This document shows positions 8,641 through 18,285 of a DNA stretch of 64,000 nt, in pieces. This DNA is from JBAWWY01 sp037144355 (GTDB taxonomy: Bacteria; Bacillota; Clostridia; Peptostreptococcales; Anaerovoracaceae): NCBI GenBank assembly GCA_037144355.1, contig JBAWWY010000001.1, forward strand, positions 248,001-312,000, written 5' to 3'. Position 1 is the stretch's first letter. Every line of letters starts with the position of its first letter. Under the pieces are notes generated by a model. The model was given only the letters and a program-made list of their open reading frames with translations. It did not search any database and was not told where the DNA came from. Made by a program: the position numbers and the translations under genes.

Positions 8641-9640
8641 TGATTTTGCCTCCATTCTCGAATTCGCCCTTGTCATATAGCCAGCAAGCGCTGTAATGTC
8701 CTTTTGCATGTTCCATGAAATATGGTTTTGTCTTTAAACAGATTTTCATGCATTTTGGGCATCTTGGCGCAAACGGACAACCTAGAGGAGGATTTAGCAA
8801 ATCTACTGGAGTACCGTCGATGGGAATCAATTTCTCATGCTTGTCAGAATATAATTTTGGTAGAGAATTCATCAGCCCTATGGTATATGGATGCTGTGGA
8901 TTGTAGAAAATATCGTCTATATTTCCGCCTTCGACGATTTTTCCTGCATACATTACAATTATCCTATCGCAAACATCTGAAACCACACCCAAATCATGTG
9001 TTATTAAAATAATGCTCATATTGATCTTGTTTTTTAAATCCGAAATTATTTCAAGTATTTGAGCTTGAATTGTAACATCCAATGCAGTTGTTGGCTCATC
9101 GGCTATCAGAAGTTTGGGTTCACAGGCAAGAGCCATTGCAATCATTACTCTTTGCCTCATCCCACCTGAGAATTCGTGGGGATATTGCTTAAGTCTCTTT
9201 TCCGGCTCATTTACTCCAACCAACTTTAAAAGTTCGGCTGAACGCGCATAAGCTTCTTTCTTTGTTTTCTTTGTATGAAGCATTATAACTTCTGCGATTT
9301 GATTTCCAATAGTAAAAACTGGATTCAAAGAAGTCATTGGATCTTGAAAAATTATACTGATATCATTGCCACGTATCTTTTGATAGCTGTCTTCATCAAG
9401 ATTTTCCAAGTGCTTTCCATCGAATATTATATTTCCGCCAACAATTTTGCCTGGATCCGATAAAAGACCCATTATTGAATAAGCTGAAACGCTTTTGCCG
9501 CTTCCGGATTCACCAACAATGCCTAAGACTTCCCCATGGTTCAAACTAAAAGACAAACTGTCGACGGCTTTAACCTCGCCAGCGGAAATAAAGAATGAAA
9601 CACTAAGGTCATTAACTTCTAGTAAAATTTTGTCATCCAT
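8633..9640 (-). CDS. oppD: Oligopeptide ABC transporter, ATP-binding protein OppD
   Basis: The second ATPase of the importer (335 aa). Walker A is GESGSGKS, the signature is FSGGMRQRVMIA, and Walker B is LLIADEPTTALDVT. The C-terminal domain carries CPFAPRCPKCMKIC, the OppD/DppD cysteine cluster. An AGGAGG ribosome binding site precedes the ATG. It lies 12 bases behind oppC and overlaps oppF, so translation of the pair is probably coupled. Confidence 0.95.
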   Translation of the reverse strand: MDDKILLEVNDLSVSFFISAGEVKAVDSLSFSLNHGEVLGIVGESGSGKSVSAYSIMGLLSDPGKIVGGNIIFDGKHLENLDEDSYQKIRGNDISIIFQDPMTSLNPVFTIGNQIAEVIMLHTKKTKKEAYARSAELLKLVGVNEPEKRLKQYPHEFSGGMRQRVMIAMALACEPKLLIADEPTTALDVTIQAQILEIISDLKNKINMSIILITHDLGVVSDVCDRIIVMYAGKIVEGGNIDDIFYNPQHPYTIGLMNSLPKLYSDKHEKLIPIDGTPVDLLNPPLGCPFAPRCPKCMKICLKTKPYFMEHAKGHYSACWLYDKGEFENGGKINE

Positions 9641-9652
9641 ATTATTTCCCTC

Positions 9653-10714
9653 CTATCTCTTTAATTTTGGATCCAAGGCATCCCTTAGTCCATCGCCGAA
9701 TAAATTGAATGAAAGAATTATTATGCTAATCGCAACTGATGGTGCGACCAATCTATAAGCGTATGAGTTTATCCCCCCAATAGCATCTGCTGCCAAAGAA
9801 CCAAGACTTGGCATTGGGGCAGCTACTCCCAATCCTAAGAAGCTTAGAAAAGACTCTGTAAAAATTGCAGATGGGATGAATAATGTGGTTGTAACTACAA
9901 TTGTACCAATACAATTTGGTATTAAATGTTTCATAATTATTCTTGAATCATTGGCTCCAAGAGCTTTTGCAGCAGTAATATATTCCTGCTCCTTGATAAT
10001 CAATACCTGCCCTCTTACCAATCTAGCCATTCCAACCCAGTATAATAAACTGAATGTGATGAATATGCTTATCAATCCAGGGCCAACACTGCTCATACCA
10101 CTGAATATCGTCTGCTTTTCGAACAAAAGATTCAATGGTGCTTTCAAGACGACAGAAAGAAGTATTATTACAAGAATATCAGGGACTGTATATATGACAT
10201 CAACGATTCTCATCATTACCATATCCAGATTTCCGCCAAAATATCCTGAAACAGCTCCATAAATGGCGCCAATCAATAATATTATCGCGCTTGCAATCAA
10301 TCCAACCATGAGAGAAATCCTGCTGCCCATCATAATTCTTATCATCAAATCCCTTCCGAGATTATCGGTTCCAAGAATATGGGGAAATACGTTCCCGCCA
10401 TCAGCTTTTATTTGAATTTCTGTTTGTGAATATTGTAGAGGGAATAAATTTTCACTGCCCCTTGTTTGTTGTTCATATGTATAAGGATATACTTTAGGAA
10501 GAATAAATGCGAAAATTAAAACCAAAATTATTACAACGAGCGCTGCCATAGCCAATTTATTTTTTCCAAATCTTGAAAAAGCGTCTTTCCAGTATGTAAC
10601 GCTTTCTCTCATTATAACCATTTCAAGCTTTTCGGCTTCGTTGGCTGGGAGAAAATCATCAGCATTAAGCTGAAGGGAAAGGGGATTTTTCTTCATTTTT
10701 ATATTATCATTCAT
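9653..10714 (-). CDS. oppC: Oligopeptide ABC transporter, permease OppC
   Basis: Inner-membrane permease (353 aa) with an extended cytoplasmic N-terminus, then a first transmembrane segment (MAALVVIILVLIFAFILP). A periplasm-side loop contains the HILGTDNLGRDL motif typical of OppC/DppC, followed by the binding-protein-dependent transport domain with about five further helices. The EAA loop (AAKALGANDSRIIMKHLIPN) contacts the ATPases. It sits five bases behind oppB. Confidence 0.94.
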   Translation of the reverse strand: MNDNIKMKKNPLSLQLNADDFLPANEAEKLEMVIMRESVTYWKDAFSRFGKNKLAMAALVVIILVLIFAFILPKVYPYTYEQQTRGSENLFPLQYSQTEIQIKADGGNVFPHILGTDNLGRDLMIRIMMGSRISLMVGLIASAIILLIGAIYGAVSGYFGGNLDMVMMRIVDVIYTVPDILVIILLSVVLKAPLNLLFEKQTIFSGMSSVGPGLISIFITFSLLYWVGMARLVRGQVLIIKEQEYITAAKALGANDSRIIMKHLIPNCIGTIVVTTTLFIPSAIFTESFLSFLGLGVAAPMPSLGSLAADAIGGINSYAYRLVAPSVAISIIILSFNLFGDGLRDALDPKLKR

Positions 10715-10719
10715 AAATT

Positions 10720-11643
10720 CTACTCCTTATCCAACGTAACTCTTGGGTCAACTGCCTTATAAATCAAATCCACAAGGAAATTCATTACAATCAGTATCGC
10801 TGCTAAAAATATAGTTGTCCCCATGATCATTGGATAGTCTCTGTTTGTTATGGAATTAATAAACTCTCCACCCAATCCAGGTATGGTGAATATTTTTTCC
10901 ACAACAAAGCTACCTGTCAATATATATGCCATCAATGGGCCCAGATATGTTATAACTGGAATCAAGCTATTTCTCAAAGCATGCTTGAAAATCATTTTAA
11001 ATTGTGACACACCTTTTGCCTTGGCAGTTCTAATATAGTCAAGACTCAAGACTTCCAACATACTGGATCTCATAAGTCTTGCAATATATGACATTGGATA
11101 AAAAGCCAATGTAAGCGCCGGTAAAATATAATGCAAAGGTGTTGTAAGCCCATATGTGGGCAAAATATGCAATTTGACTCCGAATATTATCATAAGGGAT
11201 GTAGCGACGACGAATCCCGGGACAGCAATACCAATAGTCGCAATAAACATTAGAAGGTTATCCAGCCATTCGCCTCTTCGTAAAGCTGCAATGGCTCCAA
11301 TGGGTATCCCTAGCACTATTGAAATGACTATCGCAATAGATCCAAGCCTAGCTGAAACGGGAAATTTCTCTATTATTATTTGGCTAATCGGTCTACCTTT
11401 TTTCTTAAGTGAAACGCCTAAATCCCCCTGGGCAAGTCCTACCATGTAGTTCTTATATTGGATAATAAGGGGCTTATCCAATCCATATTTAGCTTCAAGC
11501 ATTGCCAGGACTGCTTTAGAAGGTGACTTTTCACTTAGAAACGGTCCTCCTGGAACAATATTCATTAGGAAAAATGTAATTGTAGAAATTAGTATCAGTG
11601 TAAGGACGAGAATAATTGATCTTTTAATTATGTATCTTGTCAT
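10720..11643 (-). CDS. oppB: Oligopeptide ABC transporter, permease OppB
   Basis: Inner-membrane permease (307 aa), first gene of oppBCDFA. It opens with MTRYIIKRSIILVLTLILIS, the standard OppB/DppB start with its first membrane helix. The periplasmic PGGPF motif, the EAA loop (RTAKAKGVSQFKMIFKHALRN) and the C-terminal NRDYPMIMGTTIFLA are present. A GGAG ribosome binding site precedes the ATG. The 174-base gap to ppdK holds the ppdK terminator and presumably the opp promoter, although no clean -35/-10 pair was found. Confidence 0.94.
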   Translation of the reverse strand: MTRYIIKRSIILVLTLILISTITFFLMNIVPGGPFLSEKSPSKAVLAMLEAKYGLDKPLIIQYKNYMVGLAQGDLGVSLKKKGRPISQIIIEKFPVSARLGSIAIVISIVLGIPIGAIAALRRGEWLDNLLMFIATIGIAVPGFVVATSLMIIFGVKLHILPTYGLTTPLHYILPALTLAFYPMSYIARLMRSSMLEVLSLDYIRTAKAKGVSQFKMIFKHALRNSLIPVITYLGPLMAYILTGSFVVEKIFTIPGLGGEFINSITNRDYPMIMGTTIFLAAILIVMNFLVDLIYKAVDPRVTLDKE

Positions 11644-11741
11644 ACAATTTGATCTCCTATTTTATATATTTATGTTTATATACTTTGGCACAAATTCAAC
11701 GCCATTATATTAAAAATCAATTTAAATGTCTAGCATAATAA

Positions 11742-11772
11742 AGAAAGGAGCTGCCTCGCAACTCCTTTCCAA
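11742..11772 (-). terminator. Terminator after ppdK
   Basis: On the minus strand GGAAAGGAGTTGC pairs with GCAGCTCCTTTC (one mismatch region near the loop) and is followed by a T-rich tail. It lies about 45 bases behind the ppdK stop. Confidence 0.75.
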
Positions 11773-11817
11773 TTAAAGTTTGCTTGTTGGTATTTTTGAT
11801 TTGATTTCTTTTCCTTA

Positions 11818-14442
11818 TTATTTAATTGCCTTTATAACAGCCTGTGCTGCGGCCAGTCTTGCAATTGGAACTCTAAATGGAGAGCAAGAGACATAATCAA
11901 GCCCTATGTTATGGCAGAATTCAACAGTTTTTGGATCTCCGCCATGTTCTCCGCAAATTCCTAGTTTGATATCTTTTCTTGTTTTTCTTCCAAGTTCGCA
12001 AGCCATTTTGACAAGCTTGCCAACACCGTTTTGGTCCAAAGTCTGGAACGGATCTTCTTCAAATATGTTCTTGTCTCGGTATGCCTTGATAAATTTACCA
12101 GCATCATCTCTTGAAAATCCAAATGTCATTTGAGTAAGATCATTTGTTCCGAAAGAGAAGAATTCAGCTTCTCTTGCAATTTCATCTGCGGTCAACGCTG
12201 CTCTTGGAACTTCAATCATTGTACCAATTTTATATTCTATGCTGACTCCTTGTGTCTTTATTATCTGGACAATCTTGTCATCCACGACTTTTTTAACATA
12301 AGCGAGTTCTCTTTCCAATCCTACAAGAGGAATCATGATTTCAGGTATTACTGCTCTTCCAGTTTCCTTTTGAACTTCTATCGCTGCCATAATAATGGCT
12401 TCCGCCTGCATTTCAGCAATTTCAGGATATGTAACAGCAAGCCTGCATCCCCTATGTCCCAACATTGGATTGAATTCGTGAAGTTCTTCAACTTTTGCCG
12501 CCAGCTTTTCAAATGGAATATTTATCTGTTTTGACAGCTGTTTGATTTCTTCATCCGTATGTGGAAGGAATTCATGCAGTGGTGGGTCTAGTAAACGGAT
12601 TGTAACCGGCCTATTTCCCATTTCCTCGAATATTCCTTTAAAATCCGCCTTTTGGAAAGGTAGTAGATATTTTAAAGCTTCTATTCTTTCTTCCACAGTT
12701 TCAGCAACTATCATTCTTCTAACTGCCGGAAGTCTTTCTTCTTCAAAAAACATATGCTCAGTTCTGCAAAGACCAATTCCTTCTGCCCCAAATTTTATTG
12801 CAACAGCTGCATCCCTTGGATTGTCAGCATTGGTTCTGACTTTCATGGTTCTGATATCATCAGCCCATACCATGATTGTTCCAAAATCACCTGACAATTC
12901 AGGATCAACAGTATCGATTTTGCCTTTATATACAAATCCAGCAGTACCATCAAGAGAAATGAAATCTCCTTCGGAAAAAACTGCTTCTCCAATTGTAAGT
13001 TTTCTTGTATGCTCGTTGACTCTGATTTCAGAACATCCAGCAATACAACATTTCCCCATTCCTCTTGCAACAACAGCCGCATGTGAAGTCATTCCACCTC
13101 TAGCTGTTAAGATTCCCTCCGCTACAACCATGCCTGCCAAATCCTCTGGAGATGTCTCTTGCCTTACTAAAATTACTTTTTCTCCCTTTGCAGCTGCGGC
13201 AACCGCATCTTCGGCATGGAAATATATCTTGCCGGTTGCTGCTCCTGGAGATGCGGGAAGACCTTGAGCAAGCTTGATAGCCTTTTTTAGTTCCGCCCCA
13301 TCGAACATTGGATGAAGAAGTTGGTCAATTTGAATCGGATCTATTCTTAAAATAGCAGTATTCTTGTCGATTAAACCTTCTTTTTCCATATCAACTGCTA
13401 CTTTTACAGCCGCTTCTGCAGTTCTTTTTCCGTTCCTTGTTTGAAGCATATATAACTTATTTCTTTCAACAGTGAATTCCATATCCTGCATATCTTTATA
13501 ATGCTTTTCCAATATTTCAGCTATTTCAATAAACTCTTTGTAAACTTCTGGGAAGGCAATTGCCATTTCAGTTATAGGCTGTGGTGTTCTTATCCCTGCA
13601 ACTACATCTTCTCCCTGGGCATTAACAAGGAATTCTCCGAATATTTTAGCTTCACCATTGACTGGGCTTCTAGTAAATGCAACTCCAGTTCCAGAAGTAT
13701 CTCCCATGTTTCCAAATACCATAGCCTGGATATTAACAGCAGTACCAAGGTTTGCTGGAATATTGTTCAATTGTCTGTATAAAATTGCCCTATCATTATT
13801 CCATGATCTGAACACAGCCTTGATTGCTCCGATTAACTGTTCTTTTGGATCCTGTGGGAATGGATGTCCAAGTTTTTCCTTAATTAGAGCTTTGTACTTA
13901 ACTATGATATCGATAAGGTCTTCACTTGACAGTTCAACATCAAACAAGCAACCTTTTTCTTCTTTTTTTGCTTCAAAAATCTTGTCGAAGTTCTGCTTTG
14001 AGAAGTCAAGAACTACATCCGAATACATTTGAATAAATCTTCTGTAGCTGTCATAAGCAAACCTGTCATTTTTAGTTAGCTTGATTAGGCCTTCAACAGT
14101 TTCGTCGTTTAAACCAAGGTTAAGTATGGTATCCATCATACCCGGCATTGAAAAAACTGCTCCTGATCTAACTGATACTAAAAGCGGATCTGCGACATAA
14201 CCAAACTTTTTCCCTGAAACCTTTTCAAGTTCTTCCATTTTTACGAATATATCGGCGATAATATCATCTCCGATAGTTTGGCCTTCACTATAATAACGAT
14301 TACACGCCTCAGTTGTTACTGTGAAACCAAAAGGTACCGGCAAGCCAATCTTGGTCATTTCTGCCAGATTAGCACCTTTGCCTCCTAAAAGGCTTTTCAT
14401 TTCCTTGGATCCTTCATTGAATGAATATACAAACTTTCCCAT
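11818..14442 (-). CDS. ppdK: Pyruvate, phosphate dikinase
   Basis: Interconverts pyruvate, ATP and phosphate with phosphoenolpyruvate, AMP and pyrophosphate in the cytoplasm. At 874 aa it has the full three-domain layout. The N-terminal ATP-grasp begins YSFNEGSKEMKSLLGGKGANLAEM. The central swivelling His domain has the phosphorylated His in GGMTSHAAVVARGMGK (about residue 455). The C-terminal PEP-utilising TIM barrel has TFGFSRDDAGKFI and GICGEHGGDP with its catalytic Cys nearby (SCSPFRVPIARLAAAQA). It follows glyS by 45 bases, apparently in the same transcript. No DUF299 regulatory kinase/phosphatase gene is adjacent. In anaerobes it often serves pyrophosphate-saving glycolysis or gluconeogenesis; direction of flux is inference. 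Confidence 0.96.
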   Translation of the reverse strand: MGKFVYSFNEGSKEMKSLLGGKGANLAEMTKIGLPVPFGFTVTTEACNRYYSEGQTIGDDIIADIFVKMEELEKVSGKKFGYVADPLLVSVRSGAVFSMPGMMDTILNLGLNDETVEGLIKLTKNDRFAYDSYRRFIQMYSDVVLDFSKQNFDKIFEAKKEEKGCLFDVELSSEDLIDIIVKYKALIKEKLGHPFPQDPKEQLIGAIKAVFRSWNNDRAILYRQLNNIPANLGTAVNIQAMVFGNMGDTSGTGVAFTRSPVNGEAKIFGEFLVNAQGEDVVAGIRTPQPITEMAIAFPEVYKEFIEIAEILEKHYKDMQDMEFTVERNKLYMLQTRNGKRTAEAAVKVAVDMEKEGLIDKNTAILRIDPIQIDQLLHPMFDGAELKKAIKLAQGLPASPGAATGKIYFHAEDAVAAAAKGEKVILVRQETSPEDLAGMVVAEGILTARGGMTSHAAVVARGMGKCCIAGCSEIRVNEHTRKLTIGEAVFSEGDFISLDGTAGFVYKGKIDTVDPELSGDFGTIMVWADDIRTMKVRTNADNPRDAAVAIKFGAEGIGLCRTEHMFFEEERLPAVRRMIVAETVEERIEALKYLLPFQKADFKGIFEEMGNRPVTIRLLDPPLHEFLPHTDEEIKQLSKQINIPFEKLAAKVEELHEFNPMLGHRGCRLAVTYPEIAEMQAEAIIMAAIEVQKETGRAVIPEIMIPLVGLERELAYVKKVVDDKIVQIIKTQGVSIEYKIGTMIEVPRAALTADEIAREAEFFSFGTNDLTQMTFGFSRDDAGKFIKAYRDKNIFEEDPFQTLDQNGVGKLVKMACELGRKTRKDIKLGICGEHGGDPKTVEFCHNIGLDYVSCSPFRVPIARLAAAQAVIKAIK

Positions 14443-14487
14443 ATATCTTTCTCCTTTAAATTATTGATTTATTAAAAACAATCCAGC

Positions 14488-15891
14488 TTAAAATTGTATT
14501 TTATTTTCTAAATAGCTTTTTATTTCTGAAATTGGAATTCTAATTTGTTCCATCGAATCCCTATCTCTAATTGTGACTGTCTTATCTGCATCTGTATCAA
14601 AATCTACTGTGATGCAAAATGGAGTTCCTATTTCGTCTTGTCTTCTATATCGCTTACCAATACTGCCAGGAACATCATAGTCAATCATGAAGTGTTTGGA
14701 TAATTCTTCGTAAACAGCCTCTGCTTCCAAGCATTGTTTCTTTGTCAAAGGTAAAACGGCAGCCTTGAATGGTGCAAGTGCGGGATGAAATCTCAATACA
14801 GTTCTTATATCTTCTTTTCCGTTTCCATCTGTAAGGACTTCCTCGTCATAAGCATCAACAATAAAAGCCAAGGTGACTCTGTCTGCTCCAAGTGATGGCT
14901 CAATGCAATAAGGTACATACTTTTCATTGGTTTCCGGATCCAAATAACTCATATCTTCTCCAGAATGCAACATATGCTGTTTCAAGTCGAAATCAGTCCT
15001 GTCGGCAATTCCCCAAAGCTCGCCCCAGCCAAATGGGAAGCGGTATTCTATATCGGTAGTAGCATTGCTATAATGGGAAAGTTCTTCCTTCTCATGATCT
15101 CTCATCTTGAAGTTTTCCTGATCCATGCCAAGTGAAATCAACCAATTTCCACAATAGTTCTTCCAATATTCGAACCATTCCATGTCGGTTCCAGGCTTGC
15201 AGAAAAATTCAAGCTCCATTTGCTCAAATTCTCTTGTTCTAAAAGTAAAGTTACCGGGAGTGATTTCATTTCGGAAAGATTTTCCGATTTGTCCTATGCC
15301 AAAAGGCATTTTTTTTCTTGTTGTTCTTGCCACATTCTTGAAGTTGACAAAAATACCCTGAGCCGTTTCCGGTCTTAGGAATATTTCAGCTTTTGAATCT
15401 TCAGTGACTCCTTGAAAAGTTTTAAACATCAAATTAAACTGTCTGATTCCAGTAAAATCGCTTTTGCCACAATCGGGACATTTAATTTTGTTGTCAATTA
15501 TAAACTGATCCAGTTTCTCCTTGCTCCAGCCATCAACAGTAATCTGGCTGTTCTCTTTTTCAAGCAAATAGTCTTCTATGAGTTTGTCTGCTCTAAATCT
15601 AGATTTGCATCCCTTGCAATCGATTAGCGGGTCTGCAAATCCTCCTACATGTCCAGATGCAACCCATGTTTTTGGATTCATAAGTATTGCCGCATCCAAA
15701 CCCACGTTCCACCTGGATTCTTGAATGAATTTTTTCCACCATGCTTTTTTTACATTGTTCTTTAGTTCAACTCCAACTGGTCCGTAATCCCAAGTATTTG
15801 ACAAGCCTCCATAAATTTCGGAACCTGAAAATACAAAGCCTCTAGACTTTGCCAGCGCCGTGATTTTTTCCATACTAAACTCTTTATGCAT
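14488..15891 (-). CDS. glyS: Glycyl-tRNA synthetase, single-chain alpha2 type
   Basis: Charges tRNA-Gly. This is the homodimeric class II enzyme (467 aa), not the alpha/beta glyQ-glyS tetramer. The N-terminus SRGFVFSGSEIYGGLSNTWDYGPVGVELKNN is diagnostic of the alpha2 form. Motif 2 is around SFRNEITPGNFTFRTREFEQME, motif 3 is SLGADRVTLAFIVDAY, and the C-terminal anticodon-binding domain ends the protein. An insertion has the zinc-like pairs CKGCKSRF and CPDCGKSDF. An AGGAG site precedes the ATG. It lies between the DUF4342 gene and ppdK. Confidence 0.96.
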   Translation of the reverse strand: MHKEFSMEKITALAKSRGFVFSGSEIYGGLSNTWDYGPVGVELKNNVKKAWWKKFIQESRWNVGLDAAILMNPKTWVASGHVGGFADPLIDCKGCKSRFRADKLIEDYLLEKENSQITVDGWSKEKLDQFIIDNKIKCPDCGKSDFTGIRQFNLMFKTFQGVTEDSKAEIFLRPETAQGIFVNFKNVARTTRKKMPFGIGQIGKSFRNEITPGNFTFRTREFEQMELEFFCKPGTDMEWFEYWKNYCGNWLISLGMDQENFKMRDHEKEELSHYSNATTDIEYRFPFGWGELWGIADRTDFDLKQHMLHSGEDMSYLDPETNEKYVPYCIEPSLGADRVTLAFIVDAYDEEVLTDGNGKEDIRTVLRFHPALAPFKAAVLPLTKKQCLEAEAVYEELSKHFMIDYDVPGSIGKRYRRQDEIGTPFCITVDFDTDADKTVTIRDRDSMEQIRIPISEIKSYLENKIQF

Positions 15892-15927
15892 TACTTTATT
15901 GCTCCTTAATATTTACTTTTCTTTTCT

Positions 15928-16527
15928 TTATTTTTCAGATTTTTTTTCTTCTTTAACTTCAGGTTCTACAGCTGCCTCTTCTGAATCTTTACAGCATTCC
16001 TTCTTTGTAGCCTTGTTGATAGCATCCGTGGTCTTATCCATAACATTATGATAGACTTCTCCACCTTTGGTTCTCATTTCGTCTGCAAAAGCTGATCCTT
16101 TTTCCTTGACATCATCGAATTTTTCAAATGCTAATTCTGAAAAATCTATAATATCTCCGTTGTCTTTTATAATCTCAATTTGGCATTTTGTTCCAAGAGC
16201 TGCGATTGTTCCAGCGACTACTGCAAGTGGAGCTATAACCGATCCAATTAGACCAATATTGATTGGCATGTTTAGTATTACTTCTCCATTTTTTTTAACG
16301 CTTATTTTTGAAACATTGCCCTTTTGAACTATTTCCTTAAGTTTTTCAATTATGGAAGCACTCTGTTCTGCAAACTTGTTTTTGTTTTTAATATCCATTG
16401 ATTCTTCAATGTTGATTATGGCATCGACTACATTTCCTTCAGCAACTTCCAAAGCTTCCTTGGCTTCCTTGTAGCTTACCCCTGTTCTGTCTTTTACCAA
16501 TTCGATTTTTTCCAATGTGATTTCCAT
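15928..16527 (-). CDS. DUF4342 protein with N-terminal UBA-like domain
   Basis: A 199 aa protein of unknown function. Residues about 1-45 (EKIELVKDRTGVSYKEAKEALEVAEGNVVDAI) form a UBA/EF-Ts-N-like three-helix domain. The middle part (KISVKKNGEVILNMPINIGLIGSVIAPLAVVAGTIAAL) matches DUF4342, with one hydrophobic, possibly membrane-associated segment. The tail is charged and Lys/Glu-rich, with an adjacent Cys pair (ECCKD). The upstream TTG at 16545 overlaps the AAGGAAG ribosome binding site of the ATG at 16527, so the latter is chosen. It sits inside the recO-glyS operon, which suggests a housekeeping role, but no function is assigned. Confidence 0.75.
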   Translation of the reverse strand: MEITLEKIELVKDRTGVSYKEAKEALEVAEGNVVDAIINIEESMDIKNKNKFAEQSASIIEKLKEIVQKGNVSKISVKKNGEVILNMPINIGLIGSVIAPLAVVAGTIAALGTKCQIEIIKDNGDIIDFSELAFEKFDDVKEKGSAFADEMRTKGGEVYHNVMDKTTDAINKATKKECCKDSEEAAVEPEVKEEKKSEK

Positions 16528-16551
16528 TTCTACACTTCCTTTCAAATTGTT

Positions 16552-17325
16552 TTAACTAATTACTTCATTATTTAATAGAAATCCCTCGCTTTTGAGGTCT
16601 CTTATGTCCAAATGATAGATAATATAACTGTTAACAATGTCTTTCAGTTTTCTTAGGTTTTCATCCTTCATTCCCAACTTTTCCAAGCTAGATAAAGGAT
16701 TATCGAGTATATATCTGATTACGTCTAATATACCAAAATCAAGCTCAAAAATCAATGATTCATCCAAATTCCCAGTTAAATTTTGATCTTTCATACAGTT
16801 TTCGCAAACTATTCCTCCATTTGAAACACTTAAACTATATTTTTCAGAATCGTGTCCACAAATAGTGCATTTTTCTACAAAAGGCGCACTTCCGTACAAT
16901 TGTATAGCCTTTATTTGAAATGCAAGTGCAAAAAACATATAGCCTTTTTTTCTCTTGGATATTATTTCAAGATATTCAATCAGCAATTCGAATAGAGCTG
17001 GTGAGGGTTGATCCAATGGAATCAATTTTTCAGTGAATTCAAGTATGTATGAACAAATCATATATTTTTCAATATCTTCTCCGATTTTATAGTAGCTTTT
17101 TATTACTTCAGTGGAGTTGATATTATAAGTTTCCTTGTTTTTAAAGAGTTCATATCTTCCGTAAGTAAATGGTTTTAATGCTAGCGATGACTTGCTTTTA
17201 CCTCTTTCGGATACATTGCTGCCTGCGCTTATCTTCCCAAACTTCCTGGAAAATAGCAGAATCATCTTCCTATTGTTCAGTGTTTTAACTTGTTTTAAAA
17301 CTACGCCTTCAGTATCTGTATACAT
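16552..17325 (-). CDS. recO: DNA repair protein RecO
   Basis: Recombination mediator that, with RecR, loads RecA onto SSB-coated single-stranded DNA. The 257 aa sequence has an N-terminal OB fold (TDTEGVVLKQVKTLNNRKMILLFSRKFGKISAGS), a helical middle, and a zinc finger formed by CTICGH and CENC. Its place directly behind era is the standard Firmicutes arrangement. The sequence is divergent, as usual for RecO, but domain order and context agree. Confidence 0.92.
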   Translation of the reverse strand: MYTDTEGVVLKQVKTLNNRKMILLFSRKFGKISAGSNVSERGKSKSSLALKPFTYGRYELFKNKETYNINSTEVIKSYYKIGEDIEKYMICSYILEFTEKLIPLDQPSPALFELLIEYLEIISKRKKGYMFFALAFQIKAIQLYGSAPFVEKCTICGHDSEKYSLSVSNGGIVCENCMKDQNLTGNLDESLIFELDFGILDVIRYILDNPLSSLEKLGMKDENLRKLKDIVNSYIIYHLDIRDLKSEGFLLNNEVIS

Positions 17326-17360
17326 CTAATTACCATTCTTTAATTTATATTATTTCCACT

Positions 17361-18239
17361 TTATTTCTTATAACCGAATGAGTTCAACAGGAAATCGCTT
17401 TCACGCCAGTTTTCTTTTACCTTGACCCATAGCTCTAGGAATACTTTTATTCCAAGTAAGGCTTCAATTTCGATTCTTGCGCTTTTACCTATCCCCTTGA
17501 GCTTTTTACCATCCTTGCCAATGATAATTCCCTTGTGGGATTTTTTTTCGCAGTATATTATTGCTCCAATCTTGGTTATGTCCTTCTCTTCACTATATGT
17601 TTCGATTTCAACGGCGACACCATGTGGAACTTCGAATTCCAGGTAATGAAGGAGTTTTTCCCTTATTATTTCAGTTATTATGAATCTTTCCGGGTGGTCC
17701 GTAATTATGTCGCTTGGAAAGTATTGTGGGCCATCTGGCAGTTTTGTCTTGATAGCTTCAACCAATTTTTTAACATTATCTCCAGAAATCGCAGATATGC
17801 CAAATATTTCATCGAAGTTGTCCTGGCTTGCATACTGGTCGTAAACCGACTTGAATCCATCTGGTGTCATCTTGTCAATCTTGTTTATCAATAAATATTT
17901 GGGGGTCTTTATCTTTGCAAGCAGATCTAAAATATATCTATCCCCAGGACCTATGGTTAGACTGTCATCTACAAGGAAAAGTACCAATTCAACCTCGTTT
18001 AAGGAGTTTTCAGCCATTTCAAGCATAAAACTTCCCAATTTGTTTTTTGGCTTGTGAATGCCAGGTGTATCAATAAATATTATTTGATAATCCTGTTCTG
18101 TATAAATTCCCCTAATATGATTTCTAGTAGTTTGGGGCTTATCTGATACAATTGCAACCTTTTCCCCCAATATAGAATTCAATAATGTGGATTTCCCAAC
18201 ATTTGGTCGTCCGATTATAGCTACAAAACCTGATTTCAT
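17361..18239 (-). CDS. era: Ribosome-assembly GTPase Era
   Basis: GTPase that binds the 3' end of 16S rRNA during 30S maturation. G1 is GRPNVGKST, G2 lies in KPQTTRNHIRG, G3 is DTPGIHKP, and G4 is NKID. The C-terminal KH domain contains HKGIIIGKDGKKLKGIGKSAR, the RNA-binding GxxG region. At 292 aa it is full length. It is the third gene of the ybeY-cdd-era-recO run. Confidence 0.97.
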   Translation of the reverse strand: MKSGFVAIIGRPNVGKSTLLNSILGEKVAIVSDKPQTTRNHIRGIYTEQDYQIIFIDTPGIHKPKNKLGSFMLEMAENSLNEVELVLFLVDDSLTIGPGDRYILDLLAKIKTPKYLLINKIDKMTPDGFKSVYDQYASQDNFDEIFGISAISGDNVKKLVEAIKTKLPDGPQYFPSDIITDHPERFIITEIIREKLLHYLEFEVPHGVAVEIETYSEEKDITKIGAIIYCEKKSHKGIIIGKDGKKLKGIGKSARIEIEALLGIKVFLELWVKVKENWRESDFLLNSFGYKK

Positions 18240-18285
18240 CTTTACTCCTTTAGTTGATTGATTATTATATATTGATTGTTATTAT

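Noticed and set aside
12542..13267. 241-codon plus-strand frame antisense to ppdK
   Set aside because: No ribosome binding site or family resemblance; ppdK motifs read perfectly through this interval on the other strand.
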